A stretch of 41,230 bases of DNA from Burkholderiales bacterium (GCA_016192425.1 JACPUE010000008.1:1-41230); one strand, 5' to 3'; shown: positions 19,471-28,772, counted from the first letter of the stretch. Numbers and translations are program-made. The notes: a model not told the origin generated them from the letters alone.

Positions 19471-20680
19471 AATCCAGCGCTCGTACAAGATCCAGCGCCT
19501 GGCCGATGTCGGCCAGGATGTCCTGCACATCCTCCAGCCCCACCGAGATGCGCACCAGCCCCTCGGAAATACCGTGCGCGGCGCGCTCTTCGGGCGTGTA
19601 GGTGGAATGCGTCATGCTGGCCGGGTGCTGGGCCAGCGTTTCGGCGTCGCCCAGGCTCACGGCGCGGGTGACGAGGCGCAGCGCATCCATGAAGCGCACG
19701 CCCGCTGGCAGGCCGCCGTGCAGCTCGAAGGCGATCATGCCGCCCATCTGGCGCATCTGCTTCTTGGCCAGCGCGTGCTGGGGAAAGCTGGGCAGGCCGG
19801 GGAAGTGCACCACGGCCGTGGCCGGGTGCGCGGCGATGAATTCGGCCACCGTCTGCGCGCTCTGGCAGTGGCGATCCATGCGCAGCGCCAGGGTCTTGAG
19901 GCCGCGCATCACCAGGTGGGCATCGTAGGCCGACATCACAGCGCCGGTCATGTCCTTGAGGCCGTACAGGCGCACGCGCTGGGCCAGTTCTGCGTCGGCA
20001 AAGATGGCGGCACCGGCGGTCAGGTCGCCATGGCCGCTGAGGTATTTGGTCATGGAGTGCACGCTCACATCGGCGCCCAGCACCAGCGGCTGCTGCAGGT
20101 AGGGCGAGCAATAGGTGTTGTCCACCACCACCTTGGCACCCTTGGCATGGGCCAGCGCCGCAATGGCGGCAATGTCGGCCAGGCGCATGTTCGGGTTGGC
20201 GGGGGATTCGAGGTACACCACGCGGGTCTTGTCGCCCAGCGCTGCGGCCACATTGGCCGGGTCGGTCATGTCCACATGGCGCACCGTGACGCCAAAGCGC
20301 GCCAGGCCATGGTGCAGGAACGAGAAGGTGCAGCCATAGAGCGTGAGGTCGGTCAGCACCTCGTCGCCCGGCTCCAGCATGGACCACAGCGTGGCCGTGA
20401 TGGCGCCCATGCCCGAGCCGAACACCACCGCGCCCGCGCCCTGCTCCAGGCTGGCCAGGCGCCCTTCCAGCAGTGCCAGCGTGGGGTTGGCAATGCGCGT
20501 GTAGATGTAGCCGCTTTCCTCACCCGCGAAGCAGCGCGCACCGTAGCCCACATCGGGAAACGTCCAGGTGGCCGAGGTGTGGATGGGCGGCACCAGCGCG
20601 CCCTGGTTCTCGGCCGGGTTGTAGCCAAAGTGGATCGCGCGCGTCGAGAAGCCGCCGCTGTGGTCTGTGGCCTGGGTCAT
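19412..20680 (-). CDS. methionine gamma-lyase (PLP-dependent)
   Basis: 422 residues from the ATG at 20678-20680, with GGAGA upstream. It belongs to the Cys/Met-metabolism PLP family. Lysine in VSVHSMTKYLSGHGD binds PLP, and YIYTRIANPTLALLE holds the phosphate-binding Tyr and Arg. Two features single out methionine gamma-lyase: LTLYGCTFSFLHHG, carrying the Cys that corresponds to Cys116 of the P. putida enzyme, and YGLKDMTGAV, matching its Lys240-Asp241 pair. The reaction is methionine to methanethiol, ammonia and 2-oxobutyrate. The E1 gene and the two Lrp genes around it resemble the mdeA-mdeB-mdeR set. The last 20 residues, Ala/Pro-rich, are read over the end of the facing regulator gene. 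Confidence 0.93.
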   Translation of the reverse strand: MTQATDHSGGFSTRAIHFGYNPAENQGALVPPIHTSATWTFPDVGYGARCFAGEESGYIYTRIANPTLALLEGRLASLEQGAGAVVFGSGMGAITATLWSMLEPGDEVLTDLTLYGCTFSFLHHGLARFGVTVRHVDMTDPANVAAALGDKTRVVYLESPANPNMRLADIAAIAALAHAKGAKVVVDNTYCSPYLQQPLVLGADVSVHSMTKYLSGHGDLTAGAAIFADAELAQRVRLYGLKDMTGAVMSAYDAHLVMRGLKTLALRMDRHCQSAQTVAEFIAAHPATAVVHFPGLPSFPQHALAKKQMRQMGGMIAFELHGGLPAGVRFMDALRLVTRAVSLGDAETLAQHPASMTHSTYTPEERAAHGISEGLVRISVGLEDVQDILADIGQALDLVRALDFSRAQPAGAAAAPSCSAPA

Positions 20681-20733
20681 GGCAATGTCTCCGTCAAGGG
20701 GTTGTGATGGGCACATTGTTCGCCAGGTGTCCG

Positions 20734-20812
20734 GGTAATTTTTCGCTCAATCAACCCATAAATAGACAATTTTTGGAAATAATTACCGCACACATCAGCA
20801 ATAAAGGTTATT
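20734..20812. promoter_or_regulatory. AT-rich divergent control region of lyase and Lrp genes
   Basis: The 133 bp between the two start codons is clearly AT-rich compared with its surroundings. It contains an inverted pair, GGTAATTTTT (20734-20743) with AAATAATTACC (20777-20787), and a small dyad AATAA-AGG-TTATT at 20800-20812 next to the Lrp start codon. Lrp-type proteins bind AT-rich dyads, so these are candidate operators for autoregulation and for induction of the lyase gene. Confidence 0.5.
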
Positions 20813-20813
20813 C

Positions 20814-21287
20814 ATGCCCAACACCCCCTTCAACCTGGATGCCGTGGACCGCAGCCTGCTCAACGCCCTGCAACAGGACGGCCGCGCCACCGTGGGCGAG
20901 CTGGCCGAGCGCGTGGCGCTGTCGCCCTCACCCTGCTGGCGGCGCGTGCGGCAACTGGAAGAGTCGGGGCTGATCAGCGGCTACCACGCCCACCTGGACC
21001 GGCAGCGCGCGGGCTGGGGGGTGCTGGGCTTTGTGCAACTGGGCTTGCACAACCACACGGCGGAGGTCACCGCCGCCTTCGAGCGCGAAGTGCAGGCGCT
21101 GCCGCAGGTGCTGGCCTGCCACAACCTCTCGGGCCGCTATGACTACCAGTTGGAAGTGGTGGCGCCCAGCCTGGAGGTGTTTGCCGATTTTTTGCGCACC
21201 AGCATCCGCAGCCTGCCGGGGGTGCGCGAAATCTCCACCAGCTTCTCGCTCAAGGAGGTCAAGCGCACGGTGGCGCTGCCGGTATAG
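20814..21287 (+). CDS. Lrp/AsnC family regulator, divergent from methionine gamma-lyase
   Basis: 157 residues. Helix-turn-helix: LDAVDRSLLNALQQDGRATV with LAERVALSPSPCWRRVRQLE. RAM domain: VLACHNLSGRYDYQLEVVAP and LPGVREISTSFSLKEVKRTV. AAAGG lies 6-9 nt before the ATG. It is divergent from the lyase gene, the arrangement described for mdeR and mdeA in Pseudomonas putida, and is the better candidate for the lyase regulator. It is a paralogue of the regulator at 18991-19470. Confidence 0.93.
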   Translation: MPNTPFNLDAVDRSLLNALQQDGRATVGELAERVALSPSPCWRRVRQLEESGLISGYHAHLDRQRAGWGVLGFVQLGLHNHTAEVTAAFEREVQALPQVLACHNLSGRYDYQLEVVAPSLEVFADFLRTSIRSLPGVREISTSFSLKEVKRTVALPV

Positions 21288-21290
21288 GGC

Positions 21291-21962
21291 TCAGAACGCC
21301 GTGGGCGTGGTGGACAGGCCTTCGAGCCAGGCCAGTGTTTGCGCCAGTTCGGACGGGCGGATTTCGTGGGCGCTGGAGAATTCGTGGAAGGTGACCGACA
21401 CCGGCAGCGTGTCGAAATGGTGGGCAATGGCCTGCGCGCTGGAGCGCGGCACCACGTCGTCGTGCACGCCGTGGCTCACCCACAGCTTGTGGCCATGGAA
21501 GGCGTCGGGCTTGGCCTCCAGGGCTTGCACCTGCGCCAGCAGCCGCCCGTGCCAGACGATGCAGCCCAGCATCAACTCAGGCCGCGTCAGCAGCATGGAC
21601 AGCGCCATGGTGCCGCCCTGGCTGAAGCCTCCAACCACCACACGTTCGGGCGGTATTCCGGTTTGGGCAATGGCGGCCTCCAGGGTTTCGGCAATGCGCT
21701 GGCGGCTGGTGAGTTCCTGCGCTTCGTCGATGCTGCGTGCACCGCCGGGCTCCAGCGAAAAGTCGTACCACGCAAATGCACCCGGCCCCATGCGGTGCGG
21801 CGCGCGCAGGCTCAGGACGTAGTAGCGGTCCGGGAACTGCGAGGCCAGCGAAAACAGGTCCTGCTCGTTGCTGCCCACCCCGTGCATCAGCACCAGCAGC
21901 CAGGGCTTGGGCGAGGAAGGCGCCGCGGGGCGCTGCAGAAAAGTGAGCGGCAAATCCAGCAT
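21291..21962 (-). CDS. alpha/beta hydrolase, carboxylesterase/phospholipase type
   Basis: 223 residues. LLVLMHGVGSNEQDLF is the oxyanion-hole region. The nucleophile elbow is GGFSQGGTMAL, the acid lies in SHGVHDDVVP and the His in SSAHEIRP. This matches the small cytosolic esterase family (Abhydrolase_2) acting on acyl esters or lysophospholipids. Start uncertain: ATG at 21960-21962 has GGGGG upstream, while a GTG at 22014-22016 overlaps the stop of the preceding gene (GTGA), which would couple translation. It ends 3 bp from the convergent Lrp gene. Confidence 0.85.
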   Translation of the reverse strand: MLDLPLTFLQRPAAPSSPKPWLLVLMHGVGSNEQDLFSLASQFPDRYYVLSLRAPHRMGPGAFAWYDFSLEPGGARSIDEAQELTSRQRIAETLEAAIAQTGIPPERVVVGGFSQGGTMALSMLLTRPELMLGCIVWHGRLLAQVQALEAKPDAFHGHKLWVSHGVHDDVVPRSSAQAIAHHFDTLPVSVTFHEFSSAHEIRPSELAQTLAWLEGLSTTPTAF

Positions 21963-22012
21963 GGTCAGGCCCCCAAAGCAGTGGTGCCTCATGGTACTGC
22001 AAGCAGGCGCAT

Positions 22013-22846
22013 TCACACCACGGGCTGCAGCGCAAAAGCGTCCATGGCCAGCATGCGGTACATCACTTTGCGGCTGATGTAGTGGGCCTGCCAGTCCTGC
22101 GGCGCCGCACCCAGGGCAAAGAACAAGGGCAGGAAATGCTCGTCCGTGGGGTGCGCGCGCAGGGCGTGGGGCGCCAGGCTCCGGTAGTCCAGCAAGGCGG
22201 GCATATCATGGCGCTGCAGGGCCGCTTCCACCCAGCGGCTGAAGGCCTGCACATACGGCGCGGGCTCGCCCTCGGCATCCCCTCCGCCCATGAACTCGGC
22301 CAGGTTGTGCGTCATGCTGCCCGTGCCCACCAGCAACACCCCCTGCTGCGCCAGCGGGCGCAGCGCAGCGCCCAGGGCATACACCTGCGTCGGCCCCGCA
22401 CCTGCGGGCAGCGCCACCTGCACCACGGGCACATCGGCCTGGGGGAACAGGTGCATCAACGGCACCCAGGCGCCGTGGTCAAAGGGGCGCTGCGCATCGC
22501 CCTGCGCAGCCACACCCGCAGCGGCCAGCAGGTCCAGCACCTCCTGCGCCAGCCCCGGCGCGCCCGGTGCGGGGTATTGCAAGGCGTACAGCGCGGGCGG
22601 AAAGCCGCCAAAGTCGTGCAAGGTGGCGGGCTGGGCGCCCGTGGCAACACGCATGCCGCGCGCCATCCAGTGGGGTGACATCACCACCACGCCGCGCAGT
22701 CCTGGGTGCTGCGCCCGTAGCGCCTGCCCATAGCGCGCCAGCGCAGGCCCGGTGTCGCCCGGCTCCACGGCAAACAGCGGCGCACCGTGCGATACAAACA
22801 GGCTGGGCAACGGTTGGGAAAGAGGGGTGGCAGGCGTGTGGTTCAT
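22013..22846 (-). CDS. LigB-type extradiol dioxygenase (4,5-DOPA dioxygenase family, YgiD-like)
   Basis: 277 residues. The metal-site segments are SLFVSHGAPLFAVEPGD, VVVMSPHWMARG, FDHGAWVPLMHLFP and GTGSMTHNLAEFM. The family cleaves catechol rings next to the hydroxyls using a divalent metal; YgiD accepts DOPA in vitro, but the physiological substrate is unclear. ATG at 22844-22846 gives the normal family start. It lies 86 bp after arfB on the same strand and overlaps or abuts the esterase gene. Confidence 0.9.
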   Translation of the reverse strand: MNHTPATPLSQPLPSLFVSHGAPLFAVEPGDTGPALARYGQALRAQHPGLRGVVVMSPHWMARGMRVATGAQPATLHDFGGFPPALYALQYPAPGAPGLAQEVLDLLAAAGVAAQGDAQRPFDHGAWVPLMHLFPQADVPVVQVALPAGAGPTQVYALGAALRPLAQQGVLLVGTGSMTHNLAEFMGGGDAEGEPAPYVQAFSRWVEAALQRHDMPALLDYRSLAPHALRAHPTDEHFLPLFFALGAAPQDWQAHYISRKVMYRMLAMDAFALQPVV

Positions 22847-22932
22847 GCCTTGCACTGTAGAAGACCTGTGCCCGCAGGCCAAGCCCTGCGCACGGGACAC
22901 TGCGTTCCATACGGGCGCACAGTTGTGGCGCC

Positions 22933-23346
22933 CTACTCGCCCCGCACCTTGCCGCGCAGCGCCTTGGTGTGGCTGCGCTGGGTTTTGGTCTGCAGGCGCC
23001 GCTGCTGCGAGCCGTAGGTGGGTTGCGTGGGCCGCCGCACCCTGGGCGCGCGGGCCACGCTCTGCACCAGCGCATTGAGCCGCGCCAGCGCATCGGCGCG
23101 GTTCAGGTCCTGGCTGCGGTACTGCTGCGCCTTGATGACGACCACGCCCTCCTGCGTGATACGGCTGTCACGCAACGCCAGCAGGCGCGCCTTCACGTCC
23201 AGGGGCAGCGCCGAAGCGCCAATGTCGAAGCGCAGGTGCACCGCGCTGGAAACCTTGTTGACGTTCTGCCCGCCCGCGCCCTGGGCGCGCATGGCGGTGA
23301 ACTCGACCTCGCCCTCAGTGATGGCGGGCAGGGCCGCAGCAGTCAT
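22933..23346 (-). CDS. arfB: alternative ribosome-rescue factor / peptidyl-tRNA hydrolase
   Basis: 137 residues. The GGQ catalytic loop is MRAQGAGGQNVNKVSSAVHL. The basic tail (VRRPTQPTYGSQQRRLQTK and beyond) is the part that enters the mRNA channel of stalled ribosomes. The protein releases peptides from ribosomes lacking a stop codon, as a backup to trans-translation. The ATG at 23344-23346 lies 4 bp after the aroQ stop, so the two are probably co-transcribed. Confidence 0.93.
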   Translation of the reverse strand: MTAAALPAITEGEVEFTAMRAQGAGGQNVNKVSSAVHLRFDIGASALPLDVKARLLALRDSRITQEGVVVIKAQQYRSQDLNRADALARLNALVQSVARAPRVRRPTQPTYGSQQRRLQTKTQRSHTKALRGKVRGE

Positions 23347-23350
23347 GGTG

Positions 23351-23797
23351 TCACTGCATCTGCGCCAGCGCGTCGATGGCCAGGCCGTAGCCCGGCACGC
23401 CAAAGCCGCACATCACGGCCCGCGCCACGGAAGACAGGTAGGAGTGGTGGCGGAACGGCTCGCGCGCGTGCACGTTGCTGATGTGCAGTTCGATCAGCGC
23501 CACCCCTGTGCCCTTGATGGCGTCATGCAGCGCCACGCTGGTGTGGGTGTAGGCTCCGGCATTGAGCACCACGCCCGCCAACTGGCCCTGCGCCTGCAGG
23601 CGCCCGGCCTCGTGGATCCAGTCGATCAGTGCGCCCTCGTGGTTGCTTTGATGAAAGCGCAGCGCCAGCCCATGGCGCGCGCAGGCGGCGGCACAAAGCT
23701 GCTCCACATCGGCCAGCGTTTGCGCACCATACACGGCGGGCTCGCGCGTGCCCAGCAGGTTCAGGTTGGGGCCATTGAGGACGAAAACGGTTTTCAC
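23351..23797 (-). CDS. aroQ: type II 3-dehydroquinate dehydratase
   Basis: 148 residues from GTG at 23795-23797, with GGAG 10 nt upstream; a TTG two codons earlier is the alternative. It dehydrates 3-dehydroquinate to 3-dehydroshikimate in the shikimate pathway. Motifs: [19 protein letters not shown] (with the catalytic Arg/Tyr region), [34 protein letters not shown] and [19 protein letters not shown] with the catalytic His. It heads a minus-strand run followed by arfB, the dioxygenase and the esterase. Confidence 0.96.
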   Translation of the reverse strand: MKTVFVLNGPNLNLLGTREPAVYGAQTLADVEQLCAAACARHGLALRFHQSNHEGALIDWIHEAGRLQAQGQLAGVVLNAGAYTHTSVALHDAIKGTGVALIELHISNVHAREPFRHHSYLSSVARAVMCGFGVPGYGLAIDALAQMQ

Positions 23798-23880
23798 AGG
23801 CAACGATCTCCAGCAACTGGCCCGCCAACGTGGCGGGCAGCCCGCGCCATTATGCGGTCAGGCCTGCTGGGAACATTTGC

Positions 23881-24225
23881 TCATCGATCCCAGCGGTCAT
23901 AGTCGCGGTGATGGTGGTGATGGTGGCGACGGTAGTAATAGCCGGGAGGCGGTGCGTAGTACACCGGAGCGGGCGGCGTGTAATACACCGGAGGAGGAGG
24001 GGGCGGCGCGTAGTACACCGGGCGAGGAGGCGGTACGTAGTACACCGGTGCGGGTGCCACATACGCCGGGTAGCCCCCGTTGCTGACCCCTACAGCCACG
24101 CCAGGGGAATTGACCCCCACAGACCAATACACATCGCGCGCCTGCGCAGGGGCTGCGCCCACAGCCAGCACCAGCGCCACGCCAGCCGCAGCGGCCATGC
24201 CCAGGAAAGAACGGTTTGAGGACAT
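23881..24225 (-). CDS. small secreted Pro/Tyr-rich protein with His-rich tail
   Basis: 114 residues. AAAGGAGA lies upstream of the ATG at 24223-24225. A signal peptide (MSSNRSFLGMAAAAGVAL, ending APAQA) precedes about 30 ordered residues (RDVYWSVGVNSPGVAVGVS). Then comes a low-complexity stretch of PVYYAPPP-type units repeated about six times, and a tail RRHHHHHHRDYDRWDR. Function unknown. The His cluster could bind metal and the Tyr/Pro units could bind envelope polymers, but this is speculation. The repeat units are reflected in the DNA, which makes unequal recombination likely. Confidence 0.8.
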   Translation of the reverse strand: MSSNRSFLGMAAAAGVALVLAVGAAPAQARDVYWSVGVNSPGVAVGVSNGGYPAYVAPAPVYYVPPPRPVYYAPPPPPPVYYTPPAPVYYAPPPGYYYRRHHHHHHRDYDRWDR

Positions 24226-24399
24226 CACAGTCTCCTTTACCAGCCACGGCCCGGCACCACGCCAGACCCTGCCCATGTGCAGCTAACGCACGAGGTAGGC
24301 AAAAGGATGGCAGAAACCGCCCACTTTTTTGTTTCTGGACGTACACAGACACCGCCCCCACGCCCAATTCCGCACAAAACGCCCACCTAAAATGCCCCC

Positions 24400-26211
<1,812 letters not shown>

Positions 26212-26802
26212 ATGCCCCTTGACCAGCCCGCCCCGCGCGTCGTGGTGTTTGCAGGCCCCAACGGGGCAGGCAAATCCACCCACGCCGATGCGATCTTGGC
26301 AGCGCTGGGCATTCCCACCTTCGTCAATGCGGACTACATTGCACGCGGCCTGGCCGGGCAGCGCACCGAAACCGTAGCCTTTGCGGCGGGCCGCATCATG
26401 CTCAACCGGCTGCACGAGCTGGCCCAGGCGCAAGCCGACTTTGCTTTTGAATCCACCTTGTCCAGCAAGAGCTTTCACCCGTTCTTGCTGCGGCTCAAGG
26501 CGCACGGCTACCATGTAGCCATCTACTACTTTGCCCTGAGCAGCAGCCGACTGGCCCAGCGCCGCGTCAAGCACCGCGTGGCCCTGGGCGGCCACGATGT
26601 GCCAGCGGATGTGATCAAGCGCCGCTTCGGGCGCAGCCTGCAGAACTTCTTTCAGCTTTACGCAGGCGTGGCAGACGAGTGGATGGTGTTTGACAATTCC
26701 AGCGGGCACACCGCCCAAACCGTGGCCCACCTGACCAACGGACAGCAGACCATCGAGGACACCGCACTATGGCGCAAACTGCAAACCATGGCCCGCAACT
26801 GA
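26212..26802 (+). CDS. zeta-toxin-like P-loop kinase
   Basis: 196 residues. Walker A is AGPNGAGKSTHAD near residue 16. FVNADYIARGLAG carries the Asp expected in zeta/PezT-type kinases, and FAFESTLSSKSF is another family motif. RRVKHRVALGGHDVPADVIKRRFGRS supplies arginines. Zeta toxins phosphorylate UDP-N-acetylglucosamine precursors and poison wall synthesis; relatives of this short type are less studied. It starts directly after the glnS stop. A small gene begins inside its last codons, so the two probably form a pair. Confidence 0.82.
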   Translation: MPLDQPAPRVVVFAGPNGAGKSTHADAILAALGIPTFVNADYIARGLAGQRTETVAFAAGRIMLNRLHELAQAQADFAFESTLSSKSFHPFLLRLKAHGYHVAIYYFALSSSRLAQRRVKHRVALGGHDVPADVIKRRFGRSLQNFFQLYAGVADEWMVFDNSSGHTAQTVAHLTNGQQTIEDTALWRKLQTMARN

Positions 26803-26957
26803 CCCCCAGCCCGCGCGCGCTGCAAAAAGCCCTGCTGCAATCCGCCCAGCAGGCCCAAAGGCTGGCCCAGGCCTTTGGCAAGGTGGTACCGACAGAAAAG
26901 CGTAAGACCACAGCCCACCCAGAGAAAGCAGCCCCAGCCAGCCCTTGCACGCATTGA
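26769..26957 (+). CDS. small protein overlapping the zeta-like kinase gene
   Basis: 62 residues, in a different frame from the kinase and overlapping its last 34 bp. MAQTANHGPQLTPSPRALQK is followed by a helical, Gln/Ala-rich stretch (ALLQSAQQAQRLAQAFGKV) and a basic end. There is no signal or membrane segment. The overlap suggests coupled translation, and a small helical partner would fit an antitoxin or regulator of the kinase, but I recognise no domain. It ends 13 bp from the convergent NYN gene. Confidence 0.55.
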   Translation: MAQTANHGPQLTPSPRALQKALLQSAQQAQRLAQAFGKVVPTEKRKTTAHPEKAAPASPCTH

Positions 26958-26970
26958 TTTCAAAGCTACA

Positions 26971-27717
26971 TCACGCTTTCTGCGCAGGCACTTTGCGCCG
27001 CACATGCAAATGGGTCTGTGCAGCATCGCCATCCCCGCTTTTCACTTCCTTCACCTCCAAATACGCAGCCTGTTGACGAATCAACTCCCCCAGTTTGGCA
27101 ACGCCGTAGTTGCGGGGATCGAAAGACGGGTTGCTGCGGTTCAGCTGTCCGCCCAGCGCGGCCAAAGTGGCCCAGCCATCTTCTCGCGCCGTCGCGTTCA
27201 GTGCGTTAAGCAGCATGGGTTTGAGTTTGGGCAACTCTGCCACAGGCTCCGGTGAGGCTTTGGCTTCTTCTGCCGGGGAGCGCAGGATTTCCGTGTACAC
27301 AAACTTGTCGCAGGCGGCCACAAACGGCTCGGGGGTCTTGCGCTCGCCAAAGCCATACACCACCAGCCCTGCCTCGCGGATGCGGGTAGCCAGCCGGGTG
27401 AAGTCGCTGTCGCTGCTGACGAGGCAAAAGCCGTCCACCCTGCCACTGTGCAGCACGTCCATGGCATCGATGATGAGAGCCGAATCAGTGGCGTTCTTGC
27501 CTGTGGTGTAGCTGAACTGCTGGATGGGCTGGATGGCAAGCGCATGCAGTACCTCCTTCCAGCTTTTGAGGTTGCTGCTGGTCCAGTCGCCATAAGCGCG
27601 CTTGATGGTGGCGGTACCGTAGCGCGACACTTCCGCCAGCAGCTCGCGGCTGACGCTGGCCTGCGCGTTGTCCGCGTCAATGAGTACGGCCAGCTTGTGG
27701 TTAGTATTGGTTGCCAT
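26971..27717 (-). CDS. NYN-domain (PIN-like) protein with C-terminal LOTUS-type region
   Basis: 248 residues from the ATG at 27715-27717. The NYN nuclease core fills about residues 8-150: LAVLIDADNAQ, TTGKNATDSALIIDAMDVLH and LVSSDSDFTRLATRIREAG carry the conserved acidic residues of a metal-dependent RNase. Residues about 165-240 (LLNALNATAREDGWATLAAL, FDPRNYGVAKLGELIRQ) resemble an OST-HTH/LOTUS RNA-binding domain. The family (LabA/DUF88-like) is linked to RNA turnover; its target here is unknown. It converges with the zeta-like pair and is divergent from the MNT remnant. Confidence 0.87.
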   Translation of the reverse strand: MATNTNHKLAVLIDADNAQASVSRELLAEVSRYGTATIKRAYGDWTSSNLKSWKEVLHALAIQPIQQFSYTTGKNATDSALIIDAMDVLHSGRVDGFCLVSSDSDFTRLATRIREAGLVVYGFGERKTPEPFVAACDKFVYTEILRSPAEEAKASPEPVAELPKLKPMLLNALNATAREDGWATLAALGGQLNRSNPSFDPRNYGVAKLGELIRQQAAYLEVKEVKSGDGDAAQTHLHVRRKVPAQKA

Positions 27718-27756
27718 AGTTCTCCCCTTGATTCGCTGCATGGTAGCGTCAACGCA

Positions 27757-27790
27757 GTTGCTACATTTCAATAGCTGTCTGCGCACACTC
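27757..27790 (+). repeat. dispersed repeat copy 6, degenerate
   Basis: Reads GTTGCTACATTTCAATAGCT, then GTCTGCGCACACTCCACC. The left dyad is recognisable; the right half is lost or diverged. It lies in the gap upstream of the NYN gene. Confidence 0.5.
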
Positions 27791-27848
27791 CACCGTGGTC
27801 ATGTCCCGATTTCGTACCTAGCCGAGGCCTTTCCGTAGACTTCCAACC

Positions 27849-28175
27849 ATGCACCCCGCCATCGCCCAACACCGCCCCGGCATTTCCGCCATCTAACAGC
27901 GCTACGGTATTCGATGGCTGGAATTGTTTGGATCGGCGGCACGGGCCACTGACTTTGACCCGGCCCGCAGCGACGCCGATTTTTTGGTGGAGTTTGCGCC
28001 GGGCGTTGCGCCTGAGCTCCACACGATTCTTGGCACAAAAGCCGATCTGGAAGCACTGCTGGGCCGGAGCGTGGACTTGGTGGAGCCGGGCTCGGTGCAC
28101 AACCCCTATGTGTTGGCCAGCATCAACCGCCACCGCGTGATCATCTTTTTGGACGAGCACTCGCTATCGTTTTAG
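27849..28175 (+). pseudogene. MntA-type nucleotidyltransferase, interrupted by a stop codon
   Basis: Translation from the ATG at 27849 gives MHPAIAQHRPGISAI, a TAA at 27894-27896, then in the same frame QRYGIRWLELFGSAARATDF and SDADFLVEFAPG. The nucleotidyltransferase motif GSAARx(n)SDxD is intact, so a single nonsense codon separates the start from the catalytic part. A TTG at 27924 could start a shorter protein, but it would begin inside the motif. The last four codons and the stop lie in repeat copy 7. No HEPN partner follows. Minimal nucleotidyltransferases of this kind act as antitoxins to HEPN RNases by AMPylating them. Confidence 0.75.
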
Positions 28176-28225
28176 TAGCTGCTGGCGCAATCGCTGAAAG
28201 CGCTGGAGGCCAATTTACCTCCTAA
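28162..28225 (+). repeat. dispersed repeat copy 7, at the end of the first MNT remnant
   Basis: Reads CGCTATCGTTTTAGTAGCTG, then AAAGCGCTGGAGGCCAATTT and ACCTCCTAAAAA. It supplies the stop codon of the MNT remnant (TAG at 28173-28175) and stands where a HEPN partner gene would be expected. Confidence 0.8.
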
Positions 28226-28252
28226 AAACGCAGCACCGCTAAACTCCAAACC

Positions 28253-28543
28253 ATGCGCCCCTTCGAAGCCCTTTCCCTACACCGCTCGCAAATCCGCGAG
28301 ATCGCACTGCGCCACCGCGTGAGCAGCGTGCGGGTGTTTGGTTCGGCGCTGCATGGGGACGATACGGCCGACAGCGACCTCGATCTGTTGGTGGAACCCA
28401 CTGCCCAAACCACACTGATGGACATTGGCGCGATCCGGTTTGAACTGAAACAGTTGCTGGGTATGGAGGTGGACGTGCTCACCCCCAACAGCCTGCCCGC
28501 CAGCTTTCGGGACCAGGTGCTGCGCGAGGCGATGGCCATATGA
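28253..28543 (+). CDS. MntA-type minimal nucleotidyltransferase (antitoxin family)
   Basis: 96 residues, complete. The motif VRVFGSALHGDDTADSDLDL is the GSx10DxD nucleotidyltransferase signature, followed by VEPTAQTTLMDIGAIRFELK and MEVDVLTPNSLP. In known MntA/HepT pairs this protein transfers AMP to a Tyr of the HEPN toxin and silences it. Its stop overlaps the ATG of the HEPN-like gene (ATGA), the usual operon layout, but that partner is internally deleted. Confidence 0.87.
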   Translation: MRPFEALSLHRSQIREIALRHRVSSVRVFGSALHGDDTADSDLDLLVEPTAQTTLMDIGAIRFELKQLLGMEVDVLTPNSLPASFRDQVLREAMAI

Positions 28544-28707
28544 GCCGGGCGCGCCCGCTGCGGGTGGGAGACTACTCGCAGCACATCCTGGAGGCCATCG
28601 GCAGCATTCAGGATCACACGGCTGGTATGGACCTGGGCATCGTCTGGCAAACCGTGCAGAACGATCTACCAACGCTCAAGGCGCAAGTAGCAGCACTCTC
28701 GCTTTAG
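28540..28707 (+). pseudogene. HEPN (HepT/DUF86) toxin with the catalytic core deleted
   Basis: 55 codons, open from ATG to TAG. Residues 1-30 (LRVGDYSQHILEAIGSIQDH and TAGM) match the start of HepT-type proteins. Residues 31-55 (DLGIVWQTVQNDLPTLKAQV) match the end of the same family. The middle, usually about 55-60 residues containing the RX4-6H RNase motif, is absent, with the frame kept. The peptide cannot be an active RNase. It might still bind the antitoxin, or be an inert remnant. The stop codon lies at the edge of repeat copy 8. Confidence 0.8.
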
Positions 28708-28772
28708 ATTGCTACTGTTTCGATAGCTACCTACGCTTATCCATCAAGCTCTAGAGGCCAATTTCATCCAAA
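28707..28772 (+). repeat. dispersed repeat copy 8, after the deleted HEPN gene
   Basis: Reads GATTGCTACTGTTTCGATAG, then CTACGCTTATCCATCAAGCT and CTAGAGGCCAATTTCATCCA. It is one of the best-preserved copies and begins on the last base of the HEPN remnant's stop codon. Confidence 0.85.

Noticed and set aside
19457-20707. 416-codon plus-strand frame opposite the lyase
   Set aside because: Antisense shadow; the minus-strand frame has a complete set of PLP-enzyme motifs.
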